From: Clostridium sp. CAG:433
Lineage (GTDB): Bacteria; Bacillota_I; Bacilli_A; RF39; UBA660
Length of the DNA: 19,988 nt
Reading direction: 5' to 3'
NCBI GenBank assembly: GCA_000433675.1
Contig: FR893555.1
Span: 1 to 19,988 of the forward strand
Made by a program: the position numbers and the translations under genes. The notes under the pieces are model-generated. The model saw nothing but the letters and a program-made list of their open reading frames with translations. It was not told the DNA's origin and did no database searches. How positions within the stretch are numbered: the stretch's first letter is position 1; each line of letters starts with the position of its first letter. Positions 13,817-19,799 of this stretch are shown here, piece after piece.

Positions 13817-14505
13817 TATTTGGTAAAAATGTAGCAACTGAAGTTATAAACAGTAAAACAAAAATTAAAAAAGTTTTTGTAACAAAGAATTTTGATAATA
13901 AATATATTTTAGACTATTTAAGAAACAATAATATTAAAATTATTAATATGGATAAAAGAGAAATGGACGAAAAATATGGTAAAGGAGCCCAAGGTATAGT
14001 ACTTGATATTGAAGACTATGAATACCATGAATTAAATGAAGTATTTGATAGTAACTTTGTTGTTATTTTAGATCATTTAGAAGATCCTCATAATTTTGGA
14101 GCAATTATAAGAACTTCTGAAGCTGCAGGTGTTGATTACATAATTATTCCAAAAAACAGAAGTGTTGAAGTTAATTCTACAGTTATGAAAGTAAGCGCAG
14201 GTGCTTTAAATAATATTAAAATAGTAGAGGTTAACAATTTAGTTTCTGCAATGGAAAAATTAAAAGATAATGGTTTTTGGATATATGCAACAGACATGGA
14301 TGGAGAAGAATATACAAAAGTAGAATATGCTGAAAAAACTGCATTAGTAATTGGTGCTGAAGGAACAGGAGTAAGCAAAAGAGTTGGAGATAACAGCGAT
14401 TTTATAATAAGTATTCCAATGTTTGGAAAAATAAATAGTTTAAATGCATCAGTGGCCGCAGGTATTGCAATATATGAGGTTGTAAGACAAAGAAAGCAGG
14501 GATAA
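13810..14505 (+). CDS. rlmB: 23S rRNA 2'-O-ribose (G2251-type) methyltransferase
   Basis: SpoU/TrmH-family SPOUT enzyme, 231 residues. The N-terminal substrate-binding domain (about 1-70: FGKNVATEVI, KGAQGIVLDIEDYEY) is followed by the knotted SAM domain with motif 1 DPHNFGAIIRTSEAAG, motif 2 LVIGAEGTGVS and motif 3 SIPMFGKINSLNASVAAGIA. It methylates the peptidyl-transferase P loop of 23S rRNA, taking the family assignment. Start overlaps the mrnC end (AAGAGATATG), suggesting coupled translation. The NYN-domain gene (yacP/rae1) usually between rlmB and sigH is absent. Confidence 0.95.
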   Translation: MLVFGKNVATEVINSKTKIKKVFVTKNFDNKYILDYLRNNNIKIINMDKREMDEKYGKGAQGIVLDIEDYEYHELNEVFDSNFVVILDHLEDPHNFGAIIRTSEAAGVDYIIIPKNRSVEVNSTVMKVSAGALNNIKIVEVNNLVSAMEKLKDNGFWIYATDMDGEEYTKVEYAEKTALVIGAEGTGVSKRVGDNSDFIISIPMFGKINSLNASVAAGIAIYEVVRQRKQG

Positions 14506-14506
14506 T

Positions 14507-15118
14507 ATGTATAATGATGAAAATGATTATGAATTATTATATTTAATTTCTGAATCAAATGAAGAAGCGAAAGAAGTATTTTTTGAAAAATATAAACCAA
14601 CAGTACAGAGTTATGTGCTTAAATATTTCCCCTTTATAAAGAATAAAGGTTATGAAATGAATGATTTATATCAAGAGGGTATGCTTGGATTAAATAGAGC
14701 AATACATGACTTTAAAGAACAAAAGAATGTTCAATTTAATACATTTGCAGCTATTTGTATTGAAAGACAAATACTATCTTTTATAAGAAATGTATCAAGA
14801 GATAAACATAGAGTATTAAATGAATCTATATCAATTGATTCAGCAATAGATAGTTCTGGTAGAACTTTTGTTGAACTTTTCTCTGATGGAGATATTGCAA
14901 ATCCAGAAAATTCCTTTATTAATATAGAAGAAGCAGAATCAATTTTAAAAGAAATTAAAACTGTACTTACTGATAAAGAATATGAAGTTTATACTTTAAG
15001 AGCAAAAGGATTTACTTATCAAGAAATAGCAAGTCTTTTAAACACAACTACAAAATCAGTAGATGGTGCGCTTAGTAGGATAAAAACTAAGATAAATAAT
15101 ATAAAAAGGATTGACTAA
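14507..15118 (+). CDS. sigH: RNA polymerase sigma factor SigH (early sporulation/stationary phase)
   Basis: A 203-residue sigma-70-family factor with region 2 (about 45-110: YQEGMLGLNRAIHDF, FNTFAAICIERQILSFIR) and region 4 (about 140-198: LTDKEYEVYTLRAKGFTYQE, then SLLNTTTKSVDGALSRIK, the -35-binding helix-turn-helix). In spore formers SigH starts the sporulation programme. Its identity is supported by position after mrnC-rlmB and before secE-nusG, as in Bacillus, and by the spo genes in this window. ATG 14507 is one base after the rlmB stop, with GCAGGGA upstream. A terminator overlaps the stop. rpmG, often next, is missing. Confidence 0.93.
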   Translation: MYNDENDYELLYLISESNEEAKEVFFEKYKPTVQSYVLKYFPFIKNKGYEMNDLYQEGMLGLNRAIHDFKEQKNVQFNTFAAICIERQILSFIRNVSRDKHRVLNESISIDSAIDSSGRTFVELFSDGDIANPENSFINIEEAESILKEIKTVLTDKEYEVYTLRAKGFTYQEIASLLNTTTKSVDGALSRIKTKINNIKRID

Positions 15119-15129
15119 TCCTTTTTTTT
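15103..15129 (+). terminator. Terminator overlapping the sigH stop codon
   Basis: AAAAAGGATT (15103-15112) / AATCCTTTTT (15117-15126), loop GACT, T tract to 15129. The TAA stop is at 15116-15118. Confidence 0.88.
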
Positions 15130-15130
15130 A

Positions 15131-15139
15131 TGGTAATAT
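15131..15139 (+). promoter_or_regulatory. Extended -10 promoter for secE-nusG
   Basis: TGGTAATAT directly after the sigH terminator. The leader to secE is about 45 bases and holds a small CAC-GAAA-GTG hairpin. Confidence 0.5.
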
Positions 15140-15189
15140 CGGGGTAGATGCACGAAAGTGTTTTTTATTTTGATTTAAGGAAGGTATAT

Positions 15190-15402
15190 ATGAGTAAAAT
15201 TAAGAAATTTATATCTGATATGAAAAAAGAATTGGATAAGATAAGATGGTGTAAAGGAAAGAATTTATTAAAGAATGTAATAGTTACTATATTATTTATT
15301 ATATTTTTTGCAATATTCTTTGTATTAATTGAATATATTGTATCATTAATTAAAATGATAGATTTTAGTAGCTTAATTGAAAAAATAAATGATTTAATAT
15401 AG
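15190..15402 (+). CDS. secE: Preprotein translocase subunit SecE
   Basis: A 70-residue single-span SecE, the clamp of the SecYEG channel. The amphipathic N-terminal helix FISDMKKELDKIRW is typical, followed by a membrane segment at about 27-49 (VIVTILFIIFFAIFFVLIEY). The frame is open from 15148, but GGAAGG at 15179-15184 and family length favour ATG 15190. nusG follows after 10 bases, the usual pair. Confidence 0.93.
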   Translation: MSKIKKFISDMKKELDKIRWCKGKNLLKNVIVTILFIIFFAIFFVLIEYIVSLIKMIDFSSLIEKINDLI

Positions 15403-15412
15403 AGGTGTGAAG

Positions 15413-15952
15413 ATGGAAGAAAAGCAATGGTATGTAGTAAATACTTATTCTGGACATGAAACTAAGGTTAAAGAAAAACTAGAAATGAGAATTCAATCTA
15501 TGGGAATGCAAAATTACATTTTTAGAGTAATTGTTCCAGAAACTACAGAAATAGAAATAAAAGATGGAAAACAAAAAGAAAAAACAAAAAAGATGTTCCC
15601 AGGTTATGTTTTAGTAGAAATGATTATGACTGATGAAGCTTGGTATGTTGTTCGTAATACACCAGGTGTTACAGGTTTCTTAGGATCATCTGGTAAAGGT
15701 GCTAAACCATTCCCTTTATTTCCACATGAAATAGAGAAAATACTAAATAGTATGGGAATGAGTACTAAAGAAGTAATTGTTGACTTAAAAGTTGGAGATA
15801 GAGTTAAAATTACAGATGGACCATTCAAATTAATGGTTGGTAAAGTATTTGAAATAGATAAAGAAAATAGTAAAGCAAAAGTCAATATAGATCTATTTGG
15901 TCAAGAAACTGCTGTTGAAGTAGACTTAACTCAAATAGAACATGATAATTAA
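15413..15952 (+). CDS. nusG: Transcription antitermination/pausing factor NusG
   Basis: A 179-residue NusG with the NGN domain (about 5-115: QWYVVNTYSGHETKVKEKLE, KMFPGYVLVEM, WYVVRNTPGVTGFLGS) and the C-terminal KOW domain (about 125-178: VGDRVKITDGPFKLMVGKVF). It binds RNA polymerase and couples it with Rho or ribosomal protein S10. ATG 15413 follows GAGGTG; the in-frame GTG at 15407 is within that Shine-Dalgarno. It is the last gene of the secE-nusG unit before the r-protein promoter. Confidence 0.97.
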   Translation: MEEKQWYVVNTYSGHETKVKEKLEMRIQSMGMQNYIFRVIVPETTEIEIKDGKQKEKTKKMFPGYVLVEMIMTDEAWYVVRNTPGVTGFLGSSGKGAKPFPLFPHEIEKILNSMGMSTKEVIVDLKVGDRVKITDGPFKLMVGKVFEIDKENSKAKVNIDLFGQETAVEVDLTQIEHDN

Positions 15953-15956
15953 TCAC

Positions 15957-15985
15957 TTGATTTTTATAAAGAAAAGTGATAATAT
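15957..15985 (+). promoter_or_regulatory. Promoter for rplK-rplA, within a hairpin
   Basis: TTGATT (15957-15962), 17 bases, TAATAT (15980-15985) with a TGA extension. The region also forms an inverted repeat, ATCACTT (15952-15958) / AAGTGAT (15974-15980), starting at the nusG stop and lacking a T tract, so it is a poor terminator. Confidence 0.55.
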
Positions 15986-16021
15986 AATAACCGGCTATGT
16001 ATTTTTATATATATAGATTTA

Positions 16022-16053
16022 AGTTGGGAGGCAAATAGTCCGTTTGACCACTC
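16022..16053 (+). promoter_or_regulatory. L1-binding-type leader element upstream of rplK
   Basis: The stretch TTGGGAGG...AGTCCG...GACCAC forms an outer helix (TGG/CCA plus flanking pairs across a bulge) and a short inner GG/CC helix, separated by an asymmetric loop. This is the form of L1 binding sites in 23S rRNA and in the mRNAs under L1 feedback. A matching copy lies before rplA. Identification rests on this shared pattern. Confidence 0.6.
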
Positions 16054-16082
16054 ACGAAAAAAAATAATAGGAGGTGTTTTTC

Positions 16083-16508
16083 GTGGCAAAAGAAATAGTA
16101 AAAAAGATCAAACTTCAAATTCCTGCTGGTAAAGCAACAGCAGCACCACCAGTTGGTACAGCGTTAGGACCTGCAGGTATCGCATTACCAGATTTTTGTA
16201 ACAGATTTAATGACGCTACAAAAGATAAAATGGGAGATGTATTACCAGTTGAGGTATTCGTTTATGACGATAGATCATTTGATTTCAAAGTAAAAACTCC
16301 ACCAGCAGCATTCTTAATTAAGAAAGCAGCAGGAGTAAAATCAGCATCAAGTAAAGGTGCTAACGAAATCGTTGGTTCTATTACTAAAGCTCAATTACGT
16401 GAAATAGCTGAAACTAAATTACCAGATTTAAATGCTTATACAGTTGAACAAGCAGAAAAAATAATTGCTGGTACAGCACGTAATATGGGAATCGAAATAA
16501 CTGAGTAG
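16083..16508 (+). CDS. rplK: 50S ribosomal protein L11
   Basis: 141 residues, the usual length. N-terminal domain KLQIPAGKATAAPPVGTALG (binds factors and thiostrepton region of 23S), then DDRSFDFKVKTPPAAFLIKK and the C-terminal RNA-binding domain ending IIAGTARNMGIEI. Residues around 35-55 (IALPDFCNRFNDATKD) differ from the common GVNIMGFCKxFN form. Start is GTG 16083, six bases after AGGAGGTG. First gene of the L11-L1 unit. Confidence 0.97.
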   Translation: MAKEIVKKIKLQIPAGKATAAPPVGTALGPAGIALPDFCNRFNDATKDKMGDVLPVEVFVYDDRSFDFKVKTPPAAFLIKKAAGVKSASSKGANEIVGSITKAQLREIAETKLPDLNAYTVEQAEKIIAGTARNMGIEITE

Positions 16509-16517
16509 GAATTTTAT

Positions 16518-16561
16518 CATATAGGTTAAACCTATGTGGGAGGAATATCCGCTAAAACCAC
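16518..16561 (+). promoter_or_regulatory. L1-binding-type leader element upstream of rplA
   Basis: GTGGGAGG (16536-16543), then TCCGC (16548-16552) and ACCAC (16557-16561): outer helix GTGG/CCAC, inner GG/CC helix, asymmetric purine-rich loop, the same layout as the copy before rplK. Just upstream, CATATAGG (16518-16525) can pair with CCTATGTG (16531-16538), using the GTG that also starts the L1-like helix, so the two folds compete at three bases. The Shine-Dalgarno follows directly (AAAGGAGGA). Confidence 0.65.
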
Positions 16562-16577
16562 AAAGGAGGAAAGTAAA

Positions 16578-17276
16578 ATGGCAAAGAAAAGTAAAAAATA
16601 TATTGAAGCTTTAAACCAAATAGAAAAAGGTAAAGCATATACAAAAGAAGAAGCTGTAGAACTAGTTAAAAAAGTTAGCACAAGTAAATTTGATGGTTCA
16701 GTTGAAGTAGCTATGAAATTAAATCTAGATACTAGAAAATCTGATCAACAATTAAGAGGTGCAATCGTATTACCAAATGGAACAGGTAAAACAAAAAGAA
16801 TTTTAGTTTTATCTAAAACAAACCAAGCACAAATCGCTAAGGAAGCAGGAGCTGACTTTGTTGGAGATGCTGATTTAGTTGAAAAAATCGAAAAAGAAAA
16901 CTGGTTAGATTTTGATGTAATCATTGCTACACCAGAAATGATGCCAATGCTTGGTAAATTAGGTAAGGTTTTAGGACCTAGAGGTCTTATGCCAAACCCA
17001 AAAACTGGAACAGTTACTACAGATGTTAAAAAAGCTATTGATGATATTAAAAAAGGACGTGTTGAATACAGAACAGATTCATATGGTAACGTTCATGCTA
17101 TTATTGGTAAAGTATCATTCGATGCTGATAAGTTAGTTGAAAACTTAGATGCTTTTGTAAATGTTATAATTAAATCAAAACCATCTACAGTTAAAGGTCA
17201 ATACTTAAAGAATATTTCAGTAGCACCTACAATGGGTCCTGGAATCAAAATCGATTTAAGCTCATTTGACAAATAA
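16578..17276 (+). CDS. rplA: 50S ribosomal protein L1
   Basis: 232 residues, normal length. Motifs: FDGSVEVAMKLNLDTRKSDQ at the N-terminus, ATPEMMPMLGKLGKVLGPRG, LMPNPKTGTVT, and the closing STVKGQYLKNISVAPTMGPG. It binds the L1 stalk of 23S rRNA and, in many bacteria, represses its own operon by binding the mRNA. Frame is open from 16536, which is the leader element; AAAGGAGGA selects ATG 16578. Its last codons contain the -35 of the rplJ promoter. Confidence 0.97.
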   Translation: MAKKSKKYIEALNQIEKGKAYTKEEAVELVKKVSTSKFDGSVEVAMKLNLDTRKSDQQLRGAIVLPNGTGKTKRILVLSKTNQAQIAKEAGADFVGDADLVEKIEKENWLDFDVIIATPEMMPMLGKLGKVLGPRGLMPNPKTGTVTTDVKKAIDDIKKGRVEYRTDSYGNVHAIIGKVSFDADKLVENLDAFVNVIIKSKPSTVKGQYLKNISVAPTMGPGIKIDLSSFDK

Positions 17277-17294
17277 TAAAAATAATTATATAAT
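17266..17294 (+). promoter_or_regulatory. Perfect consensus promoter for rplJ-rplL
   Basis: TTGACA (17266-17271), exactly 17 bases, TATAAT (17289-17294). The -35 is made by the last rplA codons (TTT GAC AAA). It feeds the L10 leader. Confidence 0.85.
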
Positions 17295-17304
17295 TGGTTT
17301 ATCA

Positions 17305-17415
17305 AAAAGTTTTTCTGTACCTAAGACAGTAAGAGCGAAAGCTTAATATTTCTTACCGAGGACAATTACTTAATACTTATTTTAAGTCTTTGTCTTTAGT
17401 ACAAAGACTTTTTTG
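17305..17415 (+). ncRNA. Ribosomal L10 leader (autoregulatory, with terminator)
   Basis: The segment CCTAAGACAGTAAGAGC...GAAAGCTTAA...CTTACCGAGGAC (17320-17363) has the conserved core of the Firmicutes L10 leader, a kink-turn-like site for the L10(L12)4 complex. A terminator hairpin follows at 17384-17414. Free L10 is thought to bind and favour early stop. No ORF in this 164-base gap. Confidence 0.85.
17384..17414 (+). terminator. Attenuator terminator of the L10 leader
   Basis: AAGTCTTTG (17384-17392) / CAAAGACTT (17402-17410), nine perfect pairs, T tract to 17414, 26 bases before the rplJ start. Confidence 0.85.
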
Positions 17416-17440
17416 ATATAAATTTGATAGGAGGAAGAAT

Positions 17441-17932
17441 ATGGCTAGTCAAAAAATAGTAGAAGCAAAAGCAACAGTTGTTGATGAAATAACAGAAGTA
17501 GCTAAAAATAACGCTTCATTCATATTATTTGATTATCGTGGTCTTACAGCTGAAGAAACTTCTGAACTTAGAAAAATACTTCGTGAAAGTGATTCAAAGT
17601 ACAAAGTTTGGAAAAATACTTTAACTAAAAGAGCACTTGATAGTCTAAACTATAATCTTGACGATTGCCTAGCAGGTCCAAGTGCAATTGCTTATTCAAG
17701 CGATGCTATTGCTCCAATCAAAGCATTAAGTACATTTGCTAAAGATCATCCAGCTTTAGAAATTAAAGGTGGTATAGTTGATGGCAATGTAACATCTCTA
17801 GATGAAATCAAAGCATTATCTACAATTCCATCAAGAGAAGGACTACTTACTATGCTTGCTGGTGGCCTAATAGGAACTGTCAAAGATTTATCAATCGCTT
17901 TAAATTTACTTAGCGAACAAAAAAGTGAATAA
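17441..17932 (+). CDS. rplJ: 50S ribosomal protein L10
   Basis: 163 residues. N-terminal RNA-binding part (SFILFDYRGLTAEETSELRK, then KYKVWKNTLTKRAL), then a middle segment (LAGPSAIAYSSDAIAPIKAL), and a C-terminal helix (GLIGTVKDLSIALNLLSEQK) that carries L7/L12 dimers. It forms the stalk base and, as the L10-L12 complex, controls its own leader. AGGAGGA precedes the ATG. rplL follows after 30 bases. Confidence 0.97.
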   Translation: MASQKIVEAKATVVDEITEVAKNNASFILFDYRGLTAEETSELRKILRESDSKYKVWKNTLTKRALDSLNYNLDDCLAGPSAIAYSSDAIAPIKALSTFAKDHPALEIKGGIVDGNVTSLDEIKALSTIPSREGLLTMLAGGLIGTVKDLSIALNLLSEQKSE

Positions 17933-17962
17933 TAAAAAATAAGAAATTAGGAGGAATTTAAA

Positions 17963-18328
17963 ATGGCTAAATTAACAAGAGAAGATTTTATCGCTTCATT
18001 AAAAGAAATGACAATTTTAGAAATTAAAGACTTAGTAGACGCTATGAAAGAAGAATTTGGAGTAGATCCAAGTGCAGTTGCAGTAGCAGCAGCTCCTGCA
18101 GCAGCAGTAGATGAAGGACCAACAGAAGTTACTGTTACATTAACTAGTGCTGGTGCTACTAAAATCCCAGTTATCAAAGTTATAAGAGATATCACTGGTT
18201 TAGGATTAAAAGAAGCTAAAGATATCGCTGATAATGGTGGAGCTATAAAAGAAAAAATTTCTAAAGAAGAAGCAGAAGAAATCAAAGCTAAATTAGAAGA
18301 AGCTGGAGCTTCAGTAGAAATAGCTTAA
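17963..18328 (+). CDS. rplL: 50S ribosomal protein L7/L12
   Basis: 121 residues: N-terminal dimer domain (1-32), an Ala-rich hinge (VAVAAAPAAAVDEG), and the C-terminal factor-binding domain (KIPVIKVIRDITGLGLKEAK, then EEAEEIKAKLEEAGASVEI). The segment DIADNGGAIKEKISKEE differs from the usual LVDxAPxxVKExVxKEE but keeps the fold pattern. Last gene of the L10 unit; terminator follows at once. AGGAGG before the ATG. Confidence 0.97.
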   Translation: MAKLTREDFIASLKEMTILEIKDLVDAMKEEFGVDPSAVAVAAAPAAAVDEGPTEVTVTLTSAGATKIPVIKVIRDITGLGLKEAKDIADNGGAIKEKISKEEAEEIKAKLEEAGASVEIA

Positions 18329-18332
18329 GTTT

Positions 18333-18362
18333 AAAACATAGAGAAATCTATGTTTTTTTCTT
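18333..18362 (+). terminator. rplL terminator
   Basis: AAAACATAGA (18333-18342) / TCTATGTTTT (18347-18356) closed by a GAAA tetraloop, long T tract. Confidence 0.92.
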
Positions 18363-18368
18363 TATTTA

Positions 18369-18377
18369 TGATAGAAT
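18369..18377 (+). promoter_or_regulatory. Extended -10 promoter for the RsmC-like gene
   Basis: TGATAGAAT just after the rplL terminator and 18 bases before the ATG. No -35. Confidence 0.5.
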
Positions 18378-18395
18378 ATATTTGGTGAAGAAAAA

Positions 18396-18986
18396 ATGGA
18401 ACATTATTTTACTAATAATAAAAATTTAAAAGAAAATATTAATGAAATAAATTCAAAAGTAAAAGATACTGAATTTGTTTTTTATACTGATAATGGCGTT
18501 TTTAATAAGAAAGGTCTTGATTATGGGACAAGAGTTTTACTAGAAAATATAGATTTAAGTAATAAATTATCTTTTTTAGATGTAGGATGCGGATGTGGAC
18601 CTATTGGAATATATATTTCAAAACAAAATAAAAATTATACTGTGGATATGATTGATGTTAATGAAAAAGCAGTAAATTTAGTAAAAAAATCATTATTAAA
18701 AAATAAAATAGATAATGCAACTGTATTTATTAGTGATGTATATGAAAACATAAAAAATAAGTATGATATGATAATTACAAATCCACCAATACATGCAGGT
18801 AAAACAAAGGTATATGAAATAATAAGAGGTGCATCTAATTATTTAAATGAAAATGGTGAACTTTGGATAGTGATAAGAAAAAATCAAGGTGCTAAATCCC
18901 TTATGAAAGATATGAGTGATATATATAATTTTGAAATAGTAAAAAGAGATAATGGTTTTTATATATTAAGAGCAAATAAGATATAA
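18396..18986 (+). CDS. RsmC-like class I SAM methyltransferase (YbxB)
   Basis: A 196-residue single-domain methyltransferase. SAM-binding motif I is FLDVGCGCGPIGIYI (about 66-80), the acidic residue of motif II is in MIDVNEKAV, and motif IV is TNPPIHAGK, which marks N-methyltransferases of the RsmC/RlmG group acting on guanine N2 in rRNA. In Bacillus the homologue ybxB also lies straight after rplL, before rpoB, so the place fits. Half the length of E. coli RsmC because the pseudo-MTase domain is absent, as is usual in Firmicutes. Target nucleotide is not proven. GGTGA Shine-Dalgarno. It ends at a bidirectional terminator; rpoB does not follow. Confidence 0.88.
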   Translation: MEHYFTNNKNLKENINEINSKVKDTEFVFYTDNGVFNKKGLDYGTRVLLENIDLSNKLSFLDVGCGCGPIGIYISKQNKNYTVDMIDVNEKAVNLVKKSLLKNKIDNATVFISDVYENIKNKYDMIITNPPIHAGKTKVYEIIRGASNYLNENGELWIVIRKNQGAKSLMKDMSDIYNFEIVKRDNGFYILRANKI

Positions 18987-18992
18987 AACAAT

Positions 18993-19025
18993 AAAATAGA
19001 CTGATAAAATTACCAGTCTATTTTT
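18993..19025. terminator. Bidirectional terminator between rsmC-like and NUDIX genes
   Basis: AAAATAGACTG (18993-19003) pairs with CAGTCTATTTTT (19014-19025), A-rich on the left and T-rich on the right, so it can stop transcripts from both converging genes. The NUDIX stop codon is in the loop. Confidence 0.85.
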
Positions 19026-19507
19026 AATTTATCCTTAATCATATTAAATCTTTGAAGAACTGAAGGGACAATAGCGTCATTTTTTATTAGATTATTAAAT
19101 TCGTCTTTTGATATCCATTTTATGTTTTGTACTTCTTCTTTTTGCAAAACAACTTTATTTATATCGATTTCTTTTTCAGATAAAAATATGTCTACAAATT
19201 GTTTTTTATATAAATGGGTTCCAATTAAACAAAATTCATCTTGATTAAAATTAACACCTATTTCTTCTATCATTTCTCTTTTTATTGTATCAATTATACT
19301 TTCACCTGCTTGTGAACAACCACCTGGTGTTTCCCATTGACCTGGATGTGATTTTTGTTCACTTCTTTGAGTCATTAATATTTTATTGTTGTTAATAATC
19401 CACATTTCAACACCTGTATTAAATTCATTTTTTTCTAACTTTTCACCACGTATTTTTTTATAATTGAGTTGAACTCTATTTTTGTCTACTACATCAAAAT
19501 ATTCCAT
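19010..19507 (-). CDS. NUDIX hydrolase
   Basis: A 165-residue protein with a perfect Nudix box, GCSQAGESIIDTIKREMIEE followed by IGV (Gx5Ex7REUxEExGU), which binds Mg2+ and cuts nucleoside-diphosphate-X bonds. The opening EYFDVVDKNRVQLNYKKIRG and KILMTQRSEQKSHPGQWETP resemble the Idi-like/YfcD subgroup of NUDIX enzymes. Substrate cannot be read from the sequence. The frame is open four codons further up, but that GGAGGT is the Shine-Dalgarno (same GGAGGTAAATATG as murA), so Met at 19507 is the start. Convergent with the methyltransferase gene; own promoter. Confidence 0.93.
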   Translation of the reverse strand: MEYFDVVDKNRVQLNYKKIRGEKLEKNEFNTGVEMWIINNNKILMTQRSEQKSHPGQWETPGGCSQAGESIIDTIKREMIEEIGVNFNQDEFCLIGTHLYKKQFVDIFLSEKEIDINKVVLQKEEVQNIKWISKDEFNNLIKNDAIVPSVLQRFNMIKDKLKIDW

Positions 19508-19529
19508 ATTTACCTCCATTATGCATATA

Positions 19530-19559
19530 ATTGTATCACGAAGAATATATATATGTAAA
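19530..19559 (-). promoter_or_regulatory. Promoter for the NUDIX gene
   Basis: On the minus strand TTTACA (19559-19554), 18 bases, TACAAT (19535-19530) with a TGA extension (TGATACAAT). Confidence 0.65.
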
Positions 19560-19630
19560 TTGATAAAATAAATGAAGCTTTAAAAAGTTAGTTAAATAGG
19601 TAAATGCAAATTTCATATAATTATTGAAAT

Positions 19631-19665
19631 AACAAGGTAAAATGCAAGTTTTATCTTGTTTTTTT
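19631..19665 (+). terminator. Orphan terminator
   Basis: AACAAGGTAAAA (19631-19642) pairs with TTTTATCTTGTT (19649-19660), one G-U pair, six-base loop, T tract to 19665. No + strand gene lies before it up to the rsmC-like terminator, so its transcript is unknown. Confidence 0.7.
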
Positions 19666-19742
19666 ATTAAAATAATATATAATAGTTATTGAAAAAGGAA
19701 ATTATTGCATGCAAAAGAGATTTTTGAATATTTTTTCAAAAA

Positions 19743-19757
19743 TTAAATGCAACTTTT
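19743..19757. repeat. Probable terminal inverted repeat of IS30-like element
   Basis: TTAAATGCAACTTTT, 42 bases beyond the transposase stop, exact reverse complement of 16-30 in this window. Distance and place fit the outer end of an IS30-family element whose body continues to the right. Confidence 0.5.
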
Positions 19758-19799
19758 AAATAGTCAAATTTGTTCAATCAATTGTTTTCTTTTTTTAGT

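Larger units (their letters stand above)
19520..19799. other. Non-coding region between NUDIX gene and transposase
   Basis: About 280 bases with no ORF above 20 codons. It holds the NUDIX promoter, an orphan terminator (19631-19665), a perfect palindrome TTGCATGCAA (19705-19714), and four ATGCAA hexamers (19604, 19642, 19709, 19747), the last in the presumed IS end. It may be built up from old insertion-sequence ends. Confidence 0.55.

Noticed and set aside
15148..15165. Small CAC-GAAA-GTG hairpin with T run in the secE leader as an attenuator
   Set aside because: Three or four pairs are too weak for a terminator.
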